Assembly: GCA_903844215.1 (NCBI GenBank)
Contig: CAIMSP010000139.1
Coordinates: forward strand, 1-56,838
Source of the DNA: an uncultured beta proteobacterium
GTDB lineage: Bacteria > Pseudomonadota > Gammaproteobacteria > Burkholderiales > Burkholderiaceae_C
Length of the DNA stretch: 56,838 nucleotides
Reading direction: 5' to 3'
The notes under the pieces were generated by a model that was given only the letters and a program-made list of their open reading frames with translations, was not told the DNA's origin and searched no databases. Shown here piece by piece: positions 33,988-43,726 of the stretch. Numbering within the stretch: position 1 is the stretch's first letter; each line of letters starts with the position of its first letter. Made by a program: the position numbers and the translations under genes.

Positions 33988-34788
33988 ATGATTTTAGCCA
34001 GTGCCACCGAACTGACCGCCCTCTTGTCTGCCGTTGCAGCGCTCGCCTATGCGGTGCCCGCCGTCGCCGGGAACCGACTGAGCCCGGCATCGGCCCATTT
34101 CGCCTTGCTCGCAGCGTGGTCGCTGCACGCGCTCGTTCTGGCCTGGGGCTTGCTCGGAGAGACGCCGCGCTTCGGCTTTGCCCCGGCGATCTCGATCACT
34201 GCCTGGCTGGTGCTGACGGTTTACGCGGTTGAGAGTCAGCGCTTTCCGCAACTGCGCGCCCGCTGGGCCCTGTCCGGCCTGGGCGCGGCCGCCGTGCTGA
34301 TGGCCATGGCTTTTCCCGGGACCCTGCTGCACCCTGCGGCCTCGCCCTGGTTGCCGCTGCACTGGGCCTTGGGCCTGGCCTCCTACGGCCTGTTCGCCGC
34401 CGCCGTGGTCCATGCCTGGCTCATGACCCGCGCCGAAAAGCAGATCCGCCTGGCCGCCGACCCGCACGCCGGCATTCCGCTGCTCACGCTGGAGCGACTC
34501 ACCTTTCGCTTCGTGCTGGCCGGCTTTATCTCGCTCACGGCCACGCTGTTGGCGGGCTGGTTTTTCGGCGAGCGCTTGTACGGCGGCATCGGCTGGAAAT
34601 GGGATCACAAGACGGTTTTTTCGCTGCTCTCCTGGTTGACCTTCGCCACCCTGTTGCTGGGTCGGCAGCGCTTTGGCTGGCGCGGGCGCAAGGCCGTGCG
34701 CGTGCTCTATGCCGGTGCCGCGCTGCTGCTGCTGGGCTACGTCGGTTCACGCTTTGTGCTGGAAGTGATTCTGGGACGAGTCTCATGA
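33988..34788 (+). CDS. CcsA/YpjD-type cytochrome c assembly membrane protein
   Basis: A 266-residue integral membrane protein with eight or so hydrophobic helices. The signature is the WxxD-like block near the C-terminus, GIGWKWDHKTVFSLLSWLTF, plus LPLHWALGLASYGLFAAAVVHAWLM, with histidines that can ligate heme. The HemX/CcsA group takes part in cytochrome c biogenesis. Divergent from ffh, and coupled by a four-base overlap to the next small gene. Confidence 0.88.
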   Translation: MILASATELTALLSAVAALAYAVPAVAGNRLSPASAHFALLAAWSLHALVLAWGLLGETPRFGFAPAISITAWLVLTVYAVESQRFPQLRARWALSGLGAAAVLMAMAFPGTLLHPAASPWLPLHWALGLASYGLFAAAVVHAWLMTRAEKQIRLAADPHAGIPLLTLERLTFRFVLAGFISLTATLLAGWFFGERLYGGIGWKWDHKTVFSLLSWLTFATLLLGRQRFGWRGRKAVRVLYAGAALLLLGYVGSRFVLEVILGRVS

Positions 34789-35003
34789 AATTGCTGTTGC
34801 TGCTGGCGGCGCTGGCGCTGGCGCTGTGGCTATGGCGCTCGGGACGCGCGCGCACCTCAAGCGGCAGCGCGGCCGCTCCCAGCCAGCCACAGGACATGAT
34901 CGCGTGCGCCTGCTGCCAGGTCCACGTGCCGGCTGCGGAATCGATCGCGGGCCAGCGTGGGCGCTACTGCTGCACCCAGCACCGCCAGCAATCGGAGCCC
35001 TGA
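34785..35003 (+). CDS. small PP0621-like membrane protein
   Basis: A 72-residue protein: one N-terminal hydrophobic helix (LLLLLAALALALWLW), a short linker, then a cysteine-rich tail, MIACACCQVHVPAAESIAGQ and YCCTQHRQQ, which could bind a metal. This matches the PP0621-type small proteins found between the ccsA-like gene and pilS in betaproteobacteria. It overlaps the upstream stop by four bases and ends one base before pilS. Function unknown. Confidence 0.8.
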   Translation: MKLLLLLAALALALWLWRSGRARTSSGSAAAPSQPQDMIACACCQVHVPAAESIAGQRGRYCCTQHRQQSEP

Positions 35004-35004
35004 G

Positions 35005-36738
35005 ATGACGCAAGCGCAGGCCGCCCAGCACACCGGCCTACTGGGTTGGCGCACCGGCGCACCCGCACTGGAAGATGGCGCCTTCGGCCGGCTCTGGCAG
35101 GCCTTCATGACGGCGCGCGCGAGCATCGCCGCAGCGCTGTTGCTGGTGCATGGCGCCATGTACTGGATCACGCACGCCGCCGCCACGATTTGGGTCGTGG
35201 CCCTGTGCGCGGTGTACCTGGCCGTCACGCTCGTGGCCCGTCTGACGCGCAGCCCGATGCCCAGCGGTGCGTCGTTTCACTCGCACTGGCTGTCCGCCGC
35301 AGGGGCCGACCTGCTGATGTTTTCCACGCTGGAAATCCTGCAGGTCGGCAGCATCAGCTACACGCCTTTGTATGCGCTGCCGGTGCTGCTGTCATCCGTG
35401 CTGGGCTCGCTGCGGCTGGCCATTGGCACGGCGGCCAGCGTGACCCTGCTGTTGCTGCTCAACGCCTGGCGCCTGGTGCTGAGCAACAACGCCGACCTGG
35501 CGCCGCAGTTCTTGCAGGCCGGGCTCACCGGTGCTGCGGGCTTCGTGCTGGCGCTGCTGGTGAATCAACTGGCCGTGCGTTTGGCGCGCGAGCAGCAGCT
35601 CACGCTGCGCAGCAAACTGGCCGAGCGGCTGCAACGCCAGGTGAATGAACTGGTGATTGAAACCCTGGGAGACGGTGTGCTGGTGGTGGACGCCAGCGGT
35701 GTCGTGCGGGCCGCCAATCCGTCGGCCCGGCACCTGCTGGGTCCCGGCGAGCGCGCGCCCTTGGCGCCCTTTAGCCTGGGCCTGCATCCCGGTTGGTCCA
35801 GCCTGCGTGAGCTGGCATCGATGACTTTCGAGCGCGACACGAACCAGCTTGCCGACCTGTCGATTCACCATGCGGGCGAGAACGCCAGGAAGCTGCAAGC
35901 GCATACCCGATTGACGGCGGCGCCGGCCAACACCAGCGAAAACCTGTGCGTCATGTTTCTTCAGGACCTGCGGGAGATGGAAGCCCGGCTGCGCACCGAA
36001 AAGCTCGCCGCCCTGGGTCGCATGTCCACCGCCGTGGCGCACGAAATTCGCAACCCGCTGGCGGCGATTTCCCAGGCCAATGAACTGCTTGACGAAGACC
36101 TGCATGAGCCCGCGCAGCGCCGCCTGTCGCAGATGGTGCGGCAAAACGCCCAACGCCTGGGCAAGATCGTGGACGAGGTGCTCGACATCGCACGGGTGAA
36201 GGACGAGTCCGACGAACATTCCGTGGCGCGGCTAGCGCTGGACGCCGAGGTGCGTTCGATGTGCGCCGACTGGGGCCTGCAATCGGGTCACCTGCAAGGC
36301 CTCGAGTTCGACCTGAAGGCCGGGGCGCTGAGCGTGCGCTTTGACCCCGATCACCTGCGCCGCGTGCTCATCAATCTGCTGGACAACGCGCTGCGCCACG
36401 CCGACTCCAAGCCCGGTGCGATCCGCGTCCAGACACTGATTTCACCCGCGCAGCGCGGCATGGTGAAGATCTGGAGCGCCGGTCAGCCATTGGAAGCGAC
36501 CGTTGAGCAGCGCCTGTTCGAGCCCTTCTTTTCATCCCAAAGCCGCTCCAGCGGCCTGGGCCTGTACATTTGCCGCGAACTGTGCGAACGCCATCACGCG
36601 GTGATCTCCTATCAGCGCACGCACCGCGACGCCATGGACAACCAGAGTGAAGAGGGCAATGAGTTCAGCGTCGCCTTTGGCTCCGAGCGTGCCAGTGCCG
36701 CCCCCCCCGCAGCCGCGCAGGCCGAACTGCTTTATTGA
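35005..36738 (+). CDS. pilS: PilS-type sensor histidine kinase for type IV pili
   Basis: A 577-residue kinase. Several membrane helices lie in about residues 40-200. A PAS-like region follows near 220-320 (ETLGDGVLVVDASGVVRAANPSARHLLG). The phosphoacceptor is H346 in VAHEIRNPLAAISQANELL, the N-box is NLLDNALRHAD, and the G-box is SSGLGLYICRELCERH. PilS senses pilin level and activates PilR. The operon context (PP0621-like gene upstream, pilR 18 bases downstream) supports the assignment. Confidence 0.93.
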   Translation: MTQAQAAQHTGLLGWRTGAPALEDGAFGRLWQAFMTARASIAAALLLVHGAMYWITHAAATIWVVALCAVYLAVTLVARLTRSPMPSGASFHSHWLSAAGADLLMFSTLEILQVGSISYTPLYALPVLLSSVLGSLRLAIGTAASVTLLLLLNAWRLVLSNNADLAPQFLQAGLTGAAGFVLALLVNQLAVRLAREQQLTLRSKLAERLQRQVNELVIETLGDGVLVVDASGVVRAANPSARHLLGPGERAPLAPFSLGLHPGWSSLRELASMTFERDTNQLADLSIHHAGENARKLQAHTRLTAAPANTSENLCVMFLQDLREMEARLRTEKLAALGRMSTAVAHEIRNPLAAISQANELLDEDLHEPAQRRLSQMVRQNAQRLGKIVDEVLDIARVKDESDEHSVARLALDAEVRSMCADWGLQSGHLQGLEFDLKAGALSVRFDPDHLRRVLINLLDNALRHADSKPGAIRVQTLISPAQRGMVKIWSAGQPLEATVEQRLFEPFFSSQSRSSGLGLYICRELCERHHAVISYQRTHRDAMDNQSEEGNEFSVAFGSERASAAPPAAAQAELLY

Positions 36739-36756
36739 TTCGAGGTCCATTGCTTC

Positions 36757-38235
36757 ATGCCACCTTCGTCCAACACCCCGTCCGTCAAGGTGCTCGTCGT
36801 TGACGACGAGCCCGATCTGCGCACGGTGTATGAACTCACCCTGCTGCGCGAAGGCTACCGCGTGGAAACCGCAGAAAACCTGGCCCAGGCCCGGGCCCAA
36901 CTGGAGCAGGATCGTTTCGATCTGGTGATCACCGACATGCGTCTGCCCGACGGACTCGGCCTGGAATTGCTGCAGGGCATGGCGCAGCGCCACCGCAGCG
37001 AGCGGGCCATCGTCATCACCGCCTATGGCTCGGCCGAAAACGCCGTCGAGTCACTCAAGGCCGGGGCCTTCGATTACCTCACCAAGCCGGTTGATTTGAA
37101 ACAGTTCCGTGCGGTCGTGGCTGCGGCCATTCAGGGCGCGCCCGCCACCGCCCCGGCAGCGCACCCTGCGGGCATCCCGGAGAACCGCCATCTCGGTGCG
37201 CGCCCGCAGGCGGGCGCCTCGGCGCTGCTGCGTCTGGTGGGCGAATCGCCGTCGATGCGCGCGGTCAAGGAGCGCATCGTGAAGATTGCCCGCAGCATGG
37301 CGCCGGTGCTGGTGCGCGGTGAATCGGGCACCGGCAAGGAACTCGTGGCCCGCGCCGTGCACGCCTGCAGCCACCGCGCCAGCCAGCCCTTCGTCGCAGT
37401 GAACTGCAGCGCCATTCCCGAGAGCCTGCTCGAAGCGGAATTCTTTGGCGCCAAGAAAGGCTCCTACACCGGTGCCAGCCAGGACCGCGAGGGCTACTTT
37501 CAGGCGGCGCACGGCGGCACGCTGTTTCTGGATGAAATCGGTGACCTGCCGCTGGCCATGCAATCCAAATTGTTGCGCGCCATTCAGGAGCGCAGCGTGC
37601 GCCCCCTGGGTTCGACCCAGGAAGACAGCGTGGACGTGCGCATCGTCAGCGCCACGCACAAGGATCTGGCGGCCGAGGTCCAGGCCCAGCAGTTCCGCCA
37701 GGACCTCTTTTACCGACTCAACGTGATCGAGATCCTGGTGCCGCCACTGCGCGAGCGCCGTGAGGATCTGCTCGCACTGTGTGCCGCCTTGCTGCAGCGC
37801 ATTGCCGCCGAGTCGGGCATGCCGGTGCCAGTGTTGTCGGCAGAATTGATCGATGAGCTGGGCGGTCTGCGCCTCGCCGGCAACGTGCGCGAACTGGAAA
37901 ACCTGCTGCATCGCGCCGTGGCCTTGAGCGACGGCGCTTCGCTGCACATGGACTTTGCGCCGACCCAGGCCGCTTCACTGGGCGAGCTGTCGCGCCCGGC
38001 GCCGGCCCCCGCAGCCGCGCCAGCCCCCGCACAGGCGCCGGCTGCGCGCGACCTGCAGGCCTACTTGGACGGGTTGGAGCGCGAGGTTCTGCTGCACGCG
38101 CTGCAGGAGCACCACTTCAACCGCACGGCCGCTGCCGCCAGCGTGGGCTTGAATCTGCGCCAGATTCGCTACCGCATGGCGCGGCTCAACATTCAGTCAC
38201 CCAAGGACGACGATGGCGCAGCCGACGCCGAGTGA
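36757..38235 (+). CDS. pilR: PilR-type sigma-54 response regulator
   Basis: A 492-residue NtrC-class regulator expected to switch on pilin transcription with RpoN. The phosphoacceptor is D60 in LVITDMRLPDG. The AAA+ domain has Walker A GESGTGKE from G188 and the sigma-54 contact loop as GSYTGA, a variant of GAFTGA like the GSFTGA of PilR proteins. Walker B is GGTLFLDEIGDLP. The C-terminal Fis-type HTH is FNRTAAAASVGLNLRQIRYRMARLNI. The stop lies inside ampD, which starts 23 bases earlier. Confidence 0.94.
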   Translation: MPPSSNTPSVKVLVVDDEPDLRTVYELTLLREGYRVETAENLAQARAQLEQDRFDLVITDMRLPDGLGLELLQGMAQRHRSERAIVITAYGSAENAVESLKAGAFDYLTKPVDLKQFRAVVAAAIQGAPATAPAAHPAGIPENRHLGARPQAGASALLRLVGESPSMRAVKERIVKIARSMAPVLVRGESGTGKELVARAVHACSHRASQPFVAVNCSAIPESLLEAEFFGAKKGSYTGASQDREGYFQAAHGGTLFLDEIGDLPLAMQSKLLRAIQERSVRPLGSTQEDSVDVRIVSATHKDLAAEVQAQQFRQDLFYRLNVIEILVPPLRERREDLLALCAALLQRIAAESGMPVPVLSAELIDELGGLRLAGNVRELENLLHRAVALSDGASLHMDFAPTQAASLGELSRPAPAPAAAPAPAQAPAARDLQAYLDGLEREVLLHALQEHHFNRTAAAASVGLNLRQIRYRMARLNIQSPKDDDGAADAE

Positions 38236-38833
38236 GCCCGCGTCCCTGAGCGCGCTGTGGCAGGCCGGTTGGTACCGCTTCGCGCGGCCGCTGCCCTCAG
38301 CCAACTTCGGTCCCCGCCCTGCCGGGGCCGCGATCGACCTGATCGTGCTGCACTCCATCAGTCTGCCGCCGGGCCAGTATGGCGGCGACGAAGTGCAACA
38401 GCTTTTCAGCAACACGCTGGACTGCACCGCACACCCGTACTTCGAGCAGCTCGCCGGGCTTGAGGTGTCGGCCCATTTCTACATCCGCCGCGACGGACAA
38501 CTGTGGCAGTTTGTCGATTGCGAGCAGCGTGCCTGGCACGCCGGCAGCTCCTGCTACCGCGGGCGCGACAACTGCAACGACGATTCCATCGGCATCGAGT
38601 TGGAGGGACTCGAAGGCGATGCGTTTGAAGCCGCGCAGTACGAGACGCTGAGCAGCCTGTGCGCCGCTGTGGCGCAGCGCTACGCCATTGAGTACCTGGC
38701 CGGGCACGAGCACATCGCCCCCGGTCGCAAACAAGACCCCGGAGCCGGCTTTGACTGGCTGCGGCTGCAGCGCGCACTGGCTTGGCCGACTCGGTGTTTT
38801 CCCGAAGGCGTCGCGCACTCGAACGCCGACTGA
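38213..38833 (+). CDS. ampD: 1,6-anhydro-N-acetylmuramyl-L-alanine amidase AmpD
   Basis: A 206-residue cytoplasmic amidase that recycles anhydro-muropeptides. The likely zinc ligands are H47 (LIVLHSISLP), H165 (AGHEHIAPGRKQDPG) and D175, with the spacing of E. coli AmpD. SAHFYIRRDGQLWQFVD and SIGIELEGLEG are the other family blocks. It starts within the 3' end of pilR (23-base overlap), which suggests translational coupling. Substrates are supplied by lytic transglycosylases such as the Slt homologue in this window. Confidence 0.94.
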   Translation: MAQPTPSEPASLSALWQAGWYRFARPLPSANFGPRPAGAAIDLIVLHSISLPPGQYGGDEVQQLFSNTLDCTAHPYFEQLAGLEVSAHFYIRRDGQLWQFVDCEQRAWHAGSSCYRGRDNCNDDSIGIELEGLEGDAFEAAQYETLSSLCAAVAQRYAIEYLAGHEHIAPGRKQDPGAGFDWLRLQRALAWPTRCFPEGVAHSNAD

Positions 38834-39237
38834 GACCGTTGGGCCCGACGCCGGCGAGCGCTTGCGCGGGACAGCGCGAAGGCAAACGCCTCGCAGCACA
38901 AGCCCCTAGGCACAAGGCTTGACGCGCACAAAGCGTCTGCAAGCCGCATGTTTCCTCGGTTTTTTTTCGCCCCATGTGGCCACATCACGGCGCGCCGCGG
39001 GTTCTGCCTGGAGCGCGACCAGATGCGCGACCGGGCGCGCCAAGCGCGTCACCCCCAGCGCGCACTGAAAGAAAATGTAAAACCGGCACAAACACTACCT
39101 GTAGTGTCTTGAAATCCCTTCAAACACTAGATATAGTGTGTCCTGCGAAATACCAGCTTGCTACGAAAAGTGCAAAATCGACACCGCCCCGACCCGGCCA
39201 CTCGACCCAACGACCCTCCGATTACTTGAACAAGACC
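38834..39237. other. 404-base nrdA upstream region
   Basis: No gene is supported here. The left part has a CGGTTTTTTTTCG stretch and a perfect 12-base palindrome, ATGTGGCCACAT, at 38974-38985. The right part is AT-richer and carries the two NrdR boxes listed separately, so the nrdA promoter must lie near 39080-39150. The frame of nrdA stays open upstream to 38974, but the N-terminal alignment and the boxes argue against an earlier start. Confidence 0.6.
39092..39139 (+). promoter_or_regulatory. tandem NrdR boxes upstream of nrdA
   Basis: Two 16-base near-palindromes, ACACTACCTGTAGTGT at 39092-39107 and ACACTAGATATAGTGT at 39124-39139, fit the NrdR box consensus (ACAnwAtATAtwnTGT style). Their centres are 32 bases apart, about three helical turns, the usual arrangement for cooperative repression of ribonucleotide reductase genes by NrdR with (d)ATP. 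They lie 99-146 bases before the nrdA start. nrdR itself is not in the window. Confidence 0.88.
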
Positions 39238-42171
39238 ATGTCAACAGCTTTGAATTCCCCCAGCGTCGCCAACGCCGCCGCACCCCAGCCCATCAGCCTG
39301 CAGTCTGCCGTTTCAGACACGCCCGGCATGCTCTCGCACTACCAGATCATTCGGCGCAACGGCGCCGTCGTGGCGTTCGAGCCGAACAAGATCGCCGTCG
39401 CCTTGATGAAGGCATTCTTGGCTGTGCACGGAACGCAGGGCGCCGCCTCGGCCAGCATTCGCGAGACCGTGGACGCGCTCACCCAGACGGTGATTCGCGG
39501 CTTGCTGCGCTCGCGTCCGAGCGGCGGCAGCTTTCACATTGAGGATGTCCAGGACCAGGTGGAACTCGGCTTGATGCGCAGCGGTCACCACGAAATTGCC
39601 CGCGCCTATGTGCTGTACCGCGAACGCCGCACCCAGGAGCGCGCGCAGCAGCTGACCCAGGAGTCGCCGGCCGCGCCCACACTGCACGCCATCGACCGGG
39701 GCCAGCGCGTGGTGCTGGATCTGAACCATCTCAAGGCCCTGATCGAATCCGCCTGCGCCGGCTTGAGCGCCGATGTGCAGCCCGAGCCGATCATGGCCGA
39801 GACGCTGCGCAACCTGTACGACGGCGTGCCCATGGACGAGGTGTACAAGGCCGCGATCCTGGCGGCGCGCACGCTGATCGAGAAGGATCCCGATTACACC
39901 TACGCCACGGCCCGCCTGTTGCTCAACACCATGGCGCGCGAAGTCTTTGAGGCCGAGGTCAGCCCGGCCGAAATGGGTGAACGCTATGCGGAATATTTTC
40001 CGCAGTACATCAAGAAGGGCATCGCCGCCGAACTGCTCGACGAGAAACTGGCGCAATACGACCTGAAACGGCTGGGCCTGGCGCTCAAGGCCGAACGCGA
40101 CCTGAAGTTCGATTACCTGGGCCTGCAGACCCTGTACGACCGCTACTTCCTGCACGTGCGCAAGACCCGCATCGAACTGCCGCAGGCCTTCTTCATGCGT
40201 GTGGCCATGGGACTGGCGCTGAACGAAATCGACCGCGAGACCCGCGCCATCGAGTTCTATGAAGTGCTCTCCAGCTTTGACTTCATGTCGAGCACGCCCA
40301 CGCTGTTCAACGCCGGCACGCGCCGCCCGCAGCTCTCGTCGTGCTATTTGACGACCGTGCCCGACGATCTGGACGGCATCTACGAGTCGATCAAGGAAAA
40401 CGCCCTGCTGTCCAAGTTTGCCGGCGGCCTGGGCAACGACTGGACCCGGGTGCGCGCCATGGGTGCCCACATCAAGGGAACGAACGGCGAGTCCCAGGGC
40501 GTGGTGCCCTTCCTCAAGGTGGTGAACGACACCGCCGTGGCCGTGAACCAGGGCGGCAAGCGCAAGGGCGCGGTCTGCACCTACCTGGAAACCTGGCATC
40601 TGGACATCGAAGAGTTTCTGGAACTGCGCAAGAACACCGGCGACGACCGGCGCCGCACGCACGACATGAACACCGCCAACTGGATTCCCGATCTGTTCAT
40701 GCGCCGCGTCATGGAGAAGGGATCGTGGACGCTGTTCTCGCCCTCGAATGCGCCCGACCTGCACGACAAGTTCGGCATCGAGTTCGAGCAGGCCTACGTG
40801 GCCTACGAGGCGAAGGCGGCCAGCGGCGAGATCAGCCCGACGCGCACGCTGCAGGCCACCGACCTGTGGCGCAAGATGCTCACCATGCTGTTCGAGACCG
40901 GCCATCCCTGGATCACGTTCAAGGACGCGTGCAACCTGCGCTCGCCCCAGCAACACGTGGGCGTGGTGCACTCGTCCAACCTGTGCACCGAGATCACGCT
41001 CAACACCAGCGACACCGAAACCGCGGTCTGCAATCTGGGCTCGGTGAACCTGCTGCAACACCTGAAGGACGGCGCGGCTGCGGGCGACGCCAAGCAACTC
41101 GATCACGCCAAGCTGCGCCGCACCATCACCACGGCCATGCGCATGCTGGACAACGTGATCGACATCAACTACTACGCCGTGAAGAAGGCGCGCGACTCGA
41201 ACATGAAGCATCGCCCGGTGGGACTCGGGCTGATGGCCTTCCAGGACAGCTTGTACGAACTGCGCACGCCCTACGCCAGCGACGCCGCCGTGGCCTTTGC
41301 CGACACTTCGATGGAGGCGGTCTGCTACTACGCCTACTGGGCTTCAAGCGATCTGGCCAAGGAGCGCGGCAAGTACGCTAGCTATACCGGCTCGTCCTGG
41401 GACCGGGGCATCCTGCCGCTGGACACCTTGGACGTGCTGGCCGCACAGCGCGGCGGCTACGTCGAAGTCGATCGCTCCAGCACGCTCGACTGGGACGCGC
41501 TGCGGCGCAAGATTGCGCAAGACGGCATGCGCAATTCCAACTGCGTGGCGATCGCGCCCACCGCCACCATCTCCAACATCATCGGCGTGGACGCATCGAT
41601 CGAACCCTGCTTTGGCAACCTCGCGGTCAAGTCGAACCTGTCGGGCGAGTTCACCATCATCAACCACTACCTGGTGCGCGACTTGAAGCTGCTCGGCTTG
41701 TGGGACGACGTGATGGTGATGGACCTGAAGCATTTCGATGGATCGCTGCGACCCATCGACCGCGTGCCGCAGGAAATCAAGTCGCTCTATGCCACCGCCT
41801 TCGAGGTCGAACCGACCTGGCTGGTGGAGGCGGCGTCGCGCCGCCAGAAGTGGATCGACCAGGCGCAGTCGCTCAACATCTACATGCCAGGCGCATCCGG
41901 CAAGAAGCTCGACGACACCTACAAGCTGGCCTGGTTGCGCGGCTTGAAAACCACCTACTACCTGCGCACCATTGGCGCGACGCACGCGGAAAAATCCACC
42001 GTCAAGGCCGGCCGCATGAACGCCGTGTCCTCGGGCGGCGACGCTTCCGGCGCGAGCATGAGTGCGCTCGACGCGGCAGCGGCGGCAGCACAGCAGCAGC
42101 TGCTTGCCACGCCGGCCACCGACATCAAGTTCTGTGCGATCGATGACCCGGGATGCGAAGCGTGTCAGTAA
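39238..42171 (+). CDS. nrdA: class Ia ribonucleoside-diphosphate reductase, alpha subunit
   Basis: A 977-residue catalytic subunit that makes dNDPs from NDPs. An ATP-cone lies at about residues 35-125 (YQIIRRNGAVVAFEPNKIAVALMKAF), giving dATP feedback. Active-site blocks: NAGTRRPQLSSCYL (redox cysteine), SNLCTEITLNTSDTETAVCNLGSVNL (radical/redox cysteines), and MKHRPVGLGLMAFQD. The C-terminal redox pair is CAIDDPGCEACQ. It is longer than E. coli NrdA (761) by N-terminal and internal additions, as in related betaproteobacteria. It is followed by nrdB after 177 bases. The start at 39238 has a weak ribosome binding site. Confidence 0.95.
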   Translation: MSTALNSPSVANAAAPQPISLQSAVSDTPGMLSHYQIIRRNGAVVAFEPNKIAVALMKAFLAVHGTQGAASASIRETVDALTQTVIRGLLRSRPSGGSFHIEDVQDQVELGLMRSGHHEIARAYVLYRERRTQERAQQLTQESPAAPTLHAIDRGQRVVLDLNHLKALIESACAGLSADVQPEPIMAETLRNLYDGVPMDEVYKAAILAARTLIEKDPDYTYATARLLLNTMAREVFEAEVSPAEMGERYAEYFPQYIKKGIAAELLDEKLAQYDLKRLGLALKAERDLKFDYLGLQTLYDRYFLHVRKTRIELPQAFFMRVAMGLALNEIDRETRAIEFYEVLSSFDFMSSTPTLFNAGTRRPQLSSCYLTTVPDDLDGIYESIKENALLSKFAGGLGNDWTRVRAMGAHIKGTNGESQGVVPFLKVVNDTAVAVNQGGKRKGAVCTYLETWHLDIEEFLELRKNTGDDRRRTHDMNTANWIPDLFMRRVMEKGSWTLFSPSNAPDLHDKFGIEFEQAYVAYEAKAASGEISPTRTLQATDLWRKMLTMLFETGHPWITFKDACNLRSPQQHVGVVHSSNLCTEITLNTSDTETAVCNLGSVNLLQHLKDGAAAGDAKQLDHAKLRRTITTAMRMLDNVIDINYYAVKKARDSNMKHRPVGLGLMAFQDSLYELRTPYASDAAVAFADTSMEAVCYYAYWASSDLAKERGKYASYTGSSWDRGILPLDTLDVLAAQRGGYVEVDRSSTLDWDALRRKIAQDGMRNSNCVAIAPTATISNIIGVDASIEPCFGNLAVKSNLSGEFTIINHYLVRDLKLLGLWDDVMVMDLKHFDGSLRPIDRVPQEIKSLYATAFEVEPTWLVEAASRRQKWIDQAQSLNIYMPGASGKKLDDTYKLAWLRGLKTTYYLRTIGATHAEKSTVKAGRMNAVSSGGDASGASMSALDAAAAAAQQQLLATPATDIKFCAIDDPGCEACQ

Positions 42172-42348
42172 GCCTTGGTGAACTGGCATGCGTGGCCGCT
42201 GAGCGCGGCGCGTCATGAAAGTTTTTTCTTTTACGTTGAGGAATTTCGCGCAAGAACGATGCGATGGAACAACACCTCGAGCCTGCGATGCGAATGAATA
42301 CTTTTCATTTCGCAACGCAGCTTTCATAATCCGATCATTGGAAAATTT

Positions 42349-43557
42349 ATGCTGAACTGGGACGAAGAAAAAACAACTTCACTGCAAGCCTTGAACCACA
42401 GCGGCGCGATCTCTCGCCGCGAGGTGGACGACTCTTCCCTCGGCGTCGCCGCACACGACACTTCCCCTCTTCCCACACGCACACTGAACGACGGCGCCGT
42501 CGTCCCGGCCGTGCCGTCGCCCACTGCGGCACCGACGCAGCGCCGCGTGAATGCCGCCGACAAGCGCATCATCAACGGCAAGACCGACGTCAACCAGCTC
42601 GTTCCCTTCAAGTACAAATGGGCCTGGGAAAAATACCTCGCATCGTGCGCCAACCACTGGATGCCGCAAGAGGTCAACATGACGCGCGACATCGCGCTGT
42701 GGAAAGACCCCAACGGTTTGACGGAAGACGAGCGTCGCATCGTCAAGCGCAACCTGGGCTTCTTTGTCACGGCCGATTCGCTTGCCGCGAACAACATCGT
42801 GCTGGGCAGCTACCGCCACATCACCGCGCCCGAGTGCCGCCAGTTCCTGTTGCGCCAGGCCTTTGAAGAAGCGATTCATACCCACGCCTACCAGTACATC
42901 GTCGAGTCGCTGGGCCTGGACGAAGGCGAGATCTTCAACGCCTACAACGAGGTCGAATCGATCCGCAACAAGGACCAGTTCCTGATCCCGTTCATCGAGA
43001 CCCTGACCAATCCCCACTTCACCACCGGCACCCAGGAAAACGACCAGAAGCTGCTCAAGTCGCTGATCGTCTTTGCCTGCCTGATGGAAGGCCTGTTCTT
43101 CTACGTCGGCTTCACCCAGATCCTGGCGCTGGGGCGGCAGAACAAGATGACGGGTGCGGCCGAGCAGTACCAGTACATCCTGCGCGACGAATCCATGCAC
43201 TGCAATTTCGGCATCGACCTGATCAACCAGATCAAGCTGGAAAATCCGCTGCTGTGGACAACCGAGTTCAAGGCCGAGATCAAGGCCCTGTTCATGGAAG
43301 CGGTGGAGCTGGAATACAAGTACGCCGAAGACACCATGCCGCGCGGCGTGCTCGGCATGAACGCGTCCATGTTCAAGGGCTATCTGCGCTACATCGCGAA
43401 CCGTCGCGCGACCCAGATCGGCCTGGAGACCTTGTACCTGAACGAAGAAAATCCATTCCCCTGGATGAGCGAAATGATCGACCTGAAGAAGGAACGCAAC
43501 TTCTTTGAAACCCGCGTCATCGAGTACCAGTCGGGTGGCGCACTTTCCTGGGACTGA
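42349..43557 (+). CDS. nrdB: class Ia ribonucleoside-diphosphate reductase, beta subunit
   Basis: A 402-residue radical-generating subunit. Metal ligands E174 and H177 and the radical tyrosine Y181 lie in [11 protein letters not shown] with E. coli spacing (115/118/122). The other ligands are in [21 protein letters not shown] and [10 protein letters not shown]. The first 65 residues are an extra Ser/Pro/Thr-rich segment of unknown role. The C-terminus ends ALSWD, the tail that docks on NrdA. It is co-regulated with nrdA, and no NrdR box was seen in the 177-base gap between them. Confidence 0.95.
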   Translation: MLNWDEEKTTSLQALNHSGAISRREVDDSSLGVAAHDTSPLPTRTLNDGAVVPAVPSPTAAPTQRRVNAADKRIINGKTDVNQLVPFKYKWAWEKYLASCANHWMPQEVNMTRDIALWKDPNGLTEDERRIVKRNLGFFVTADSLAANNIVLGSYRHITAPECRQFLLRQAFEEAIHTHAYQYIVESLGLDEGEIFNAYNEVESIRNKDQFLIPFIETLTNPHFTTGTQENDQKLLKSLIVFACLMEGLFFYVGFTQILALGRQNKMTGAAEQYQYILRDESMHCNFGIDLINQIKLENPLLWTTEFKAEIKALFMEAVELEYKYAEDTMPRGVLGMNASMFKGYLRYIANRRATQIGLETLYLNEENPFPWMSEMIDLKKERNFFETRVIEYQSGGALSWD

Positions 43558-43726
43558 CCCGCTCGTGATGATGATTGAAATTCCACAATGCACCGGACGA
43601 CTCGAAGAAGTTGCCGTGCGCTGTGTCACCGTGTCCATGGCGCTGGGTACTTGCCCAACCCCATGCATCGCTTCGTGCTATCCAACGGCATGAAGTGCTC
43701 TTTGTAACTTGATCAAGGAGATAATA

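Noticed and set aside
37469-37486. GSYTGA in PilR taken as a broken sigma-54 contact loop
   Set aside because: PilR proteins commonly carry GSFTGA-type variants, so this is within family variation.
38974-39237. 88-codon upstream extension of nrdA
   Set aside because: The extension would cover the NrdR boxes and shows no family similarity; ATG 39238 begins shortly before the ATP-cone.
39313-41211. 632-residue open frame antisense to nrdA
   Set aside because: Same shadow composition; nrdA is complete and certain.
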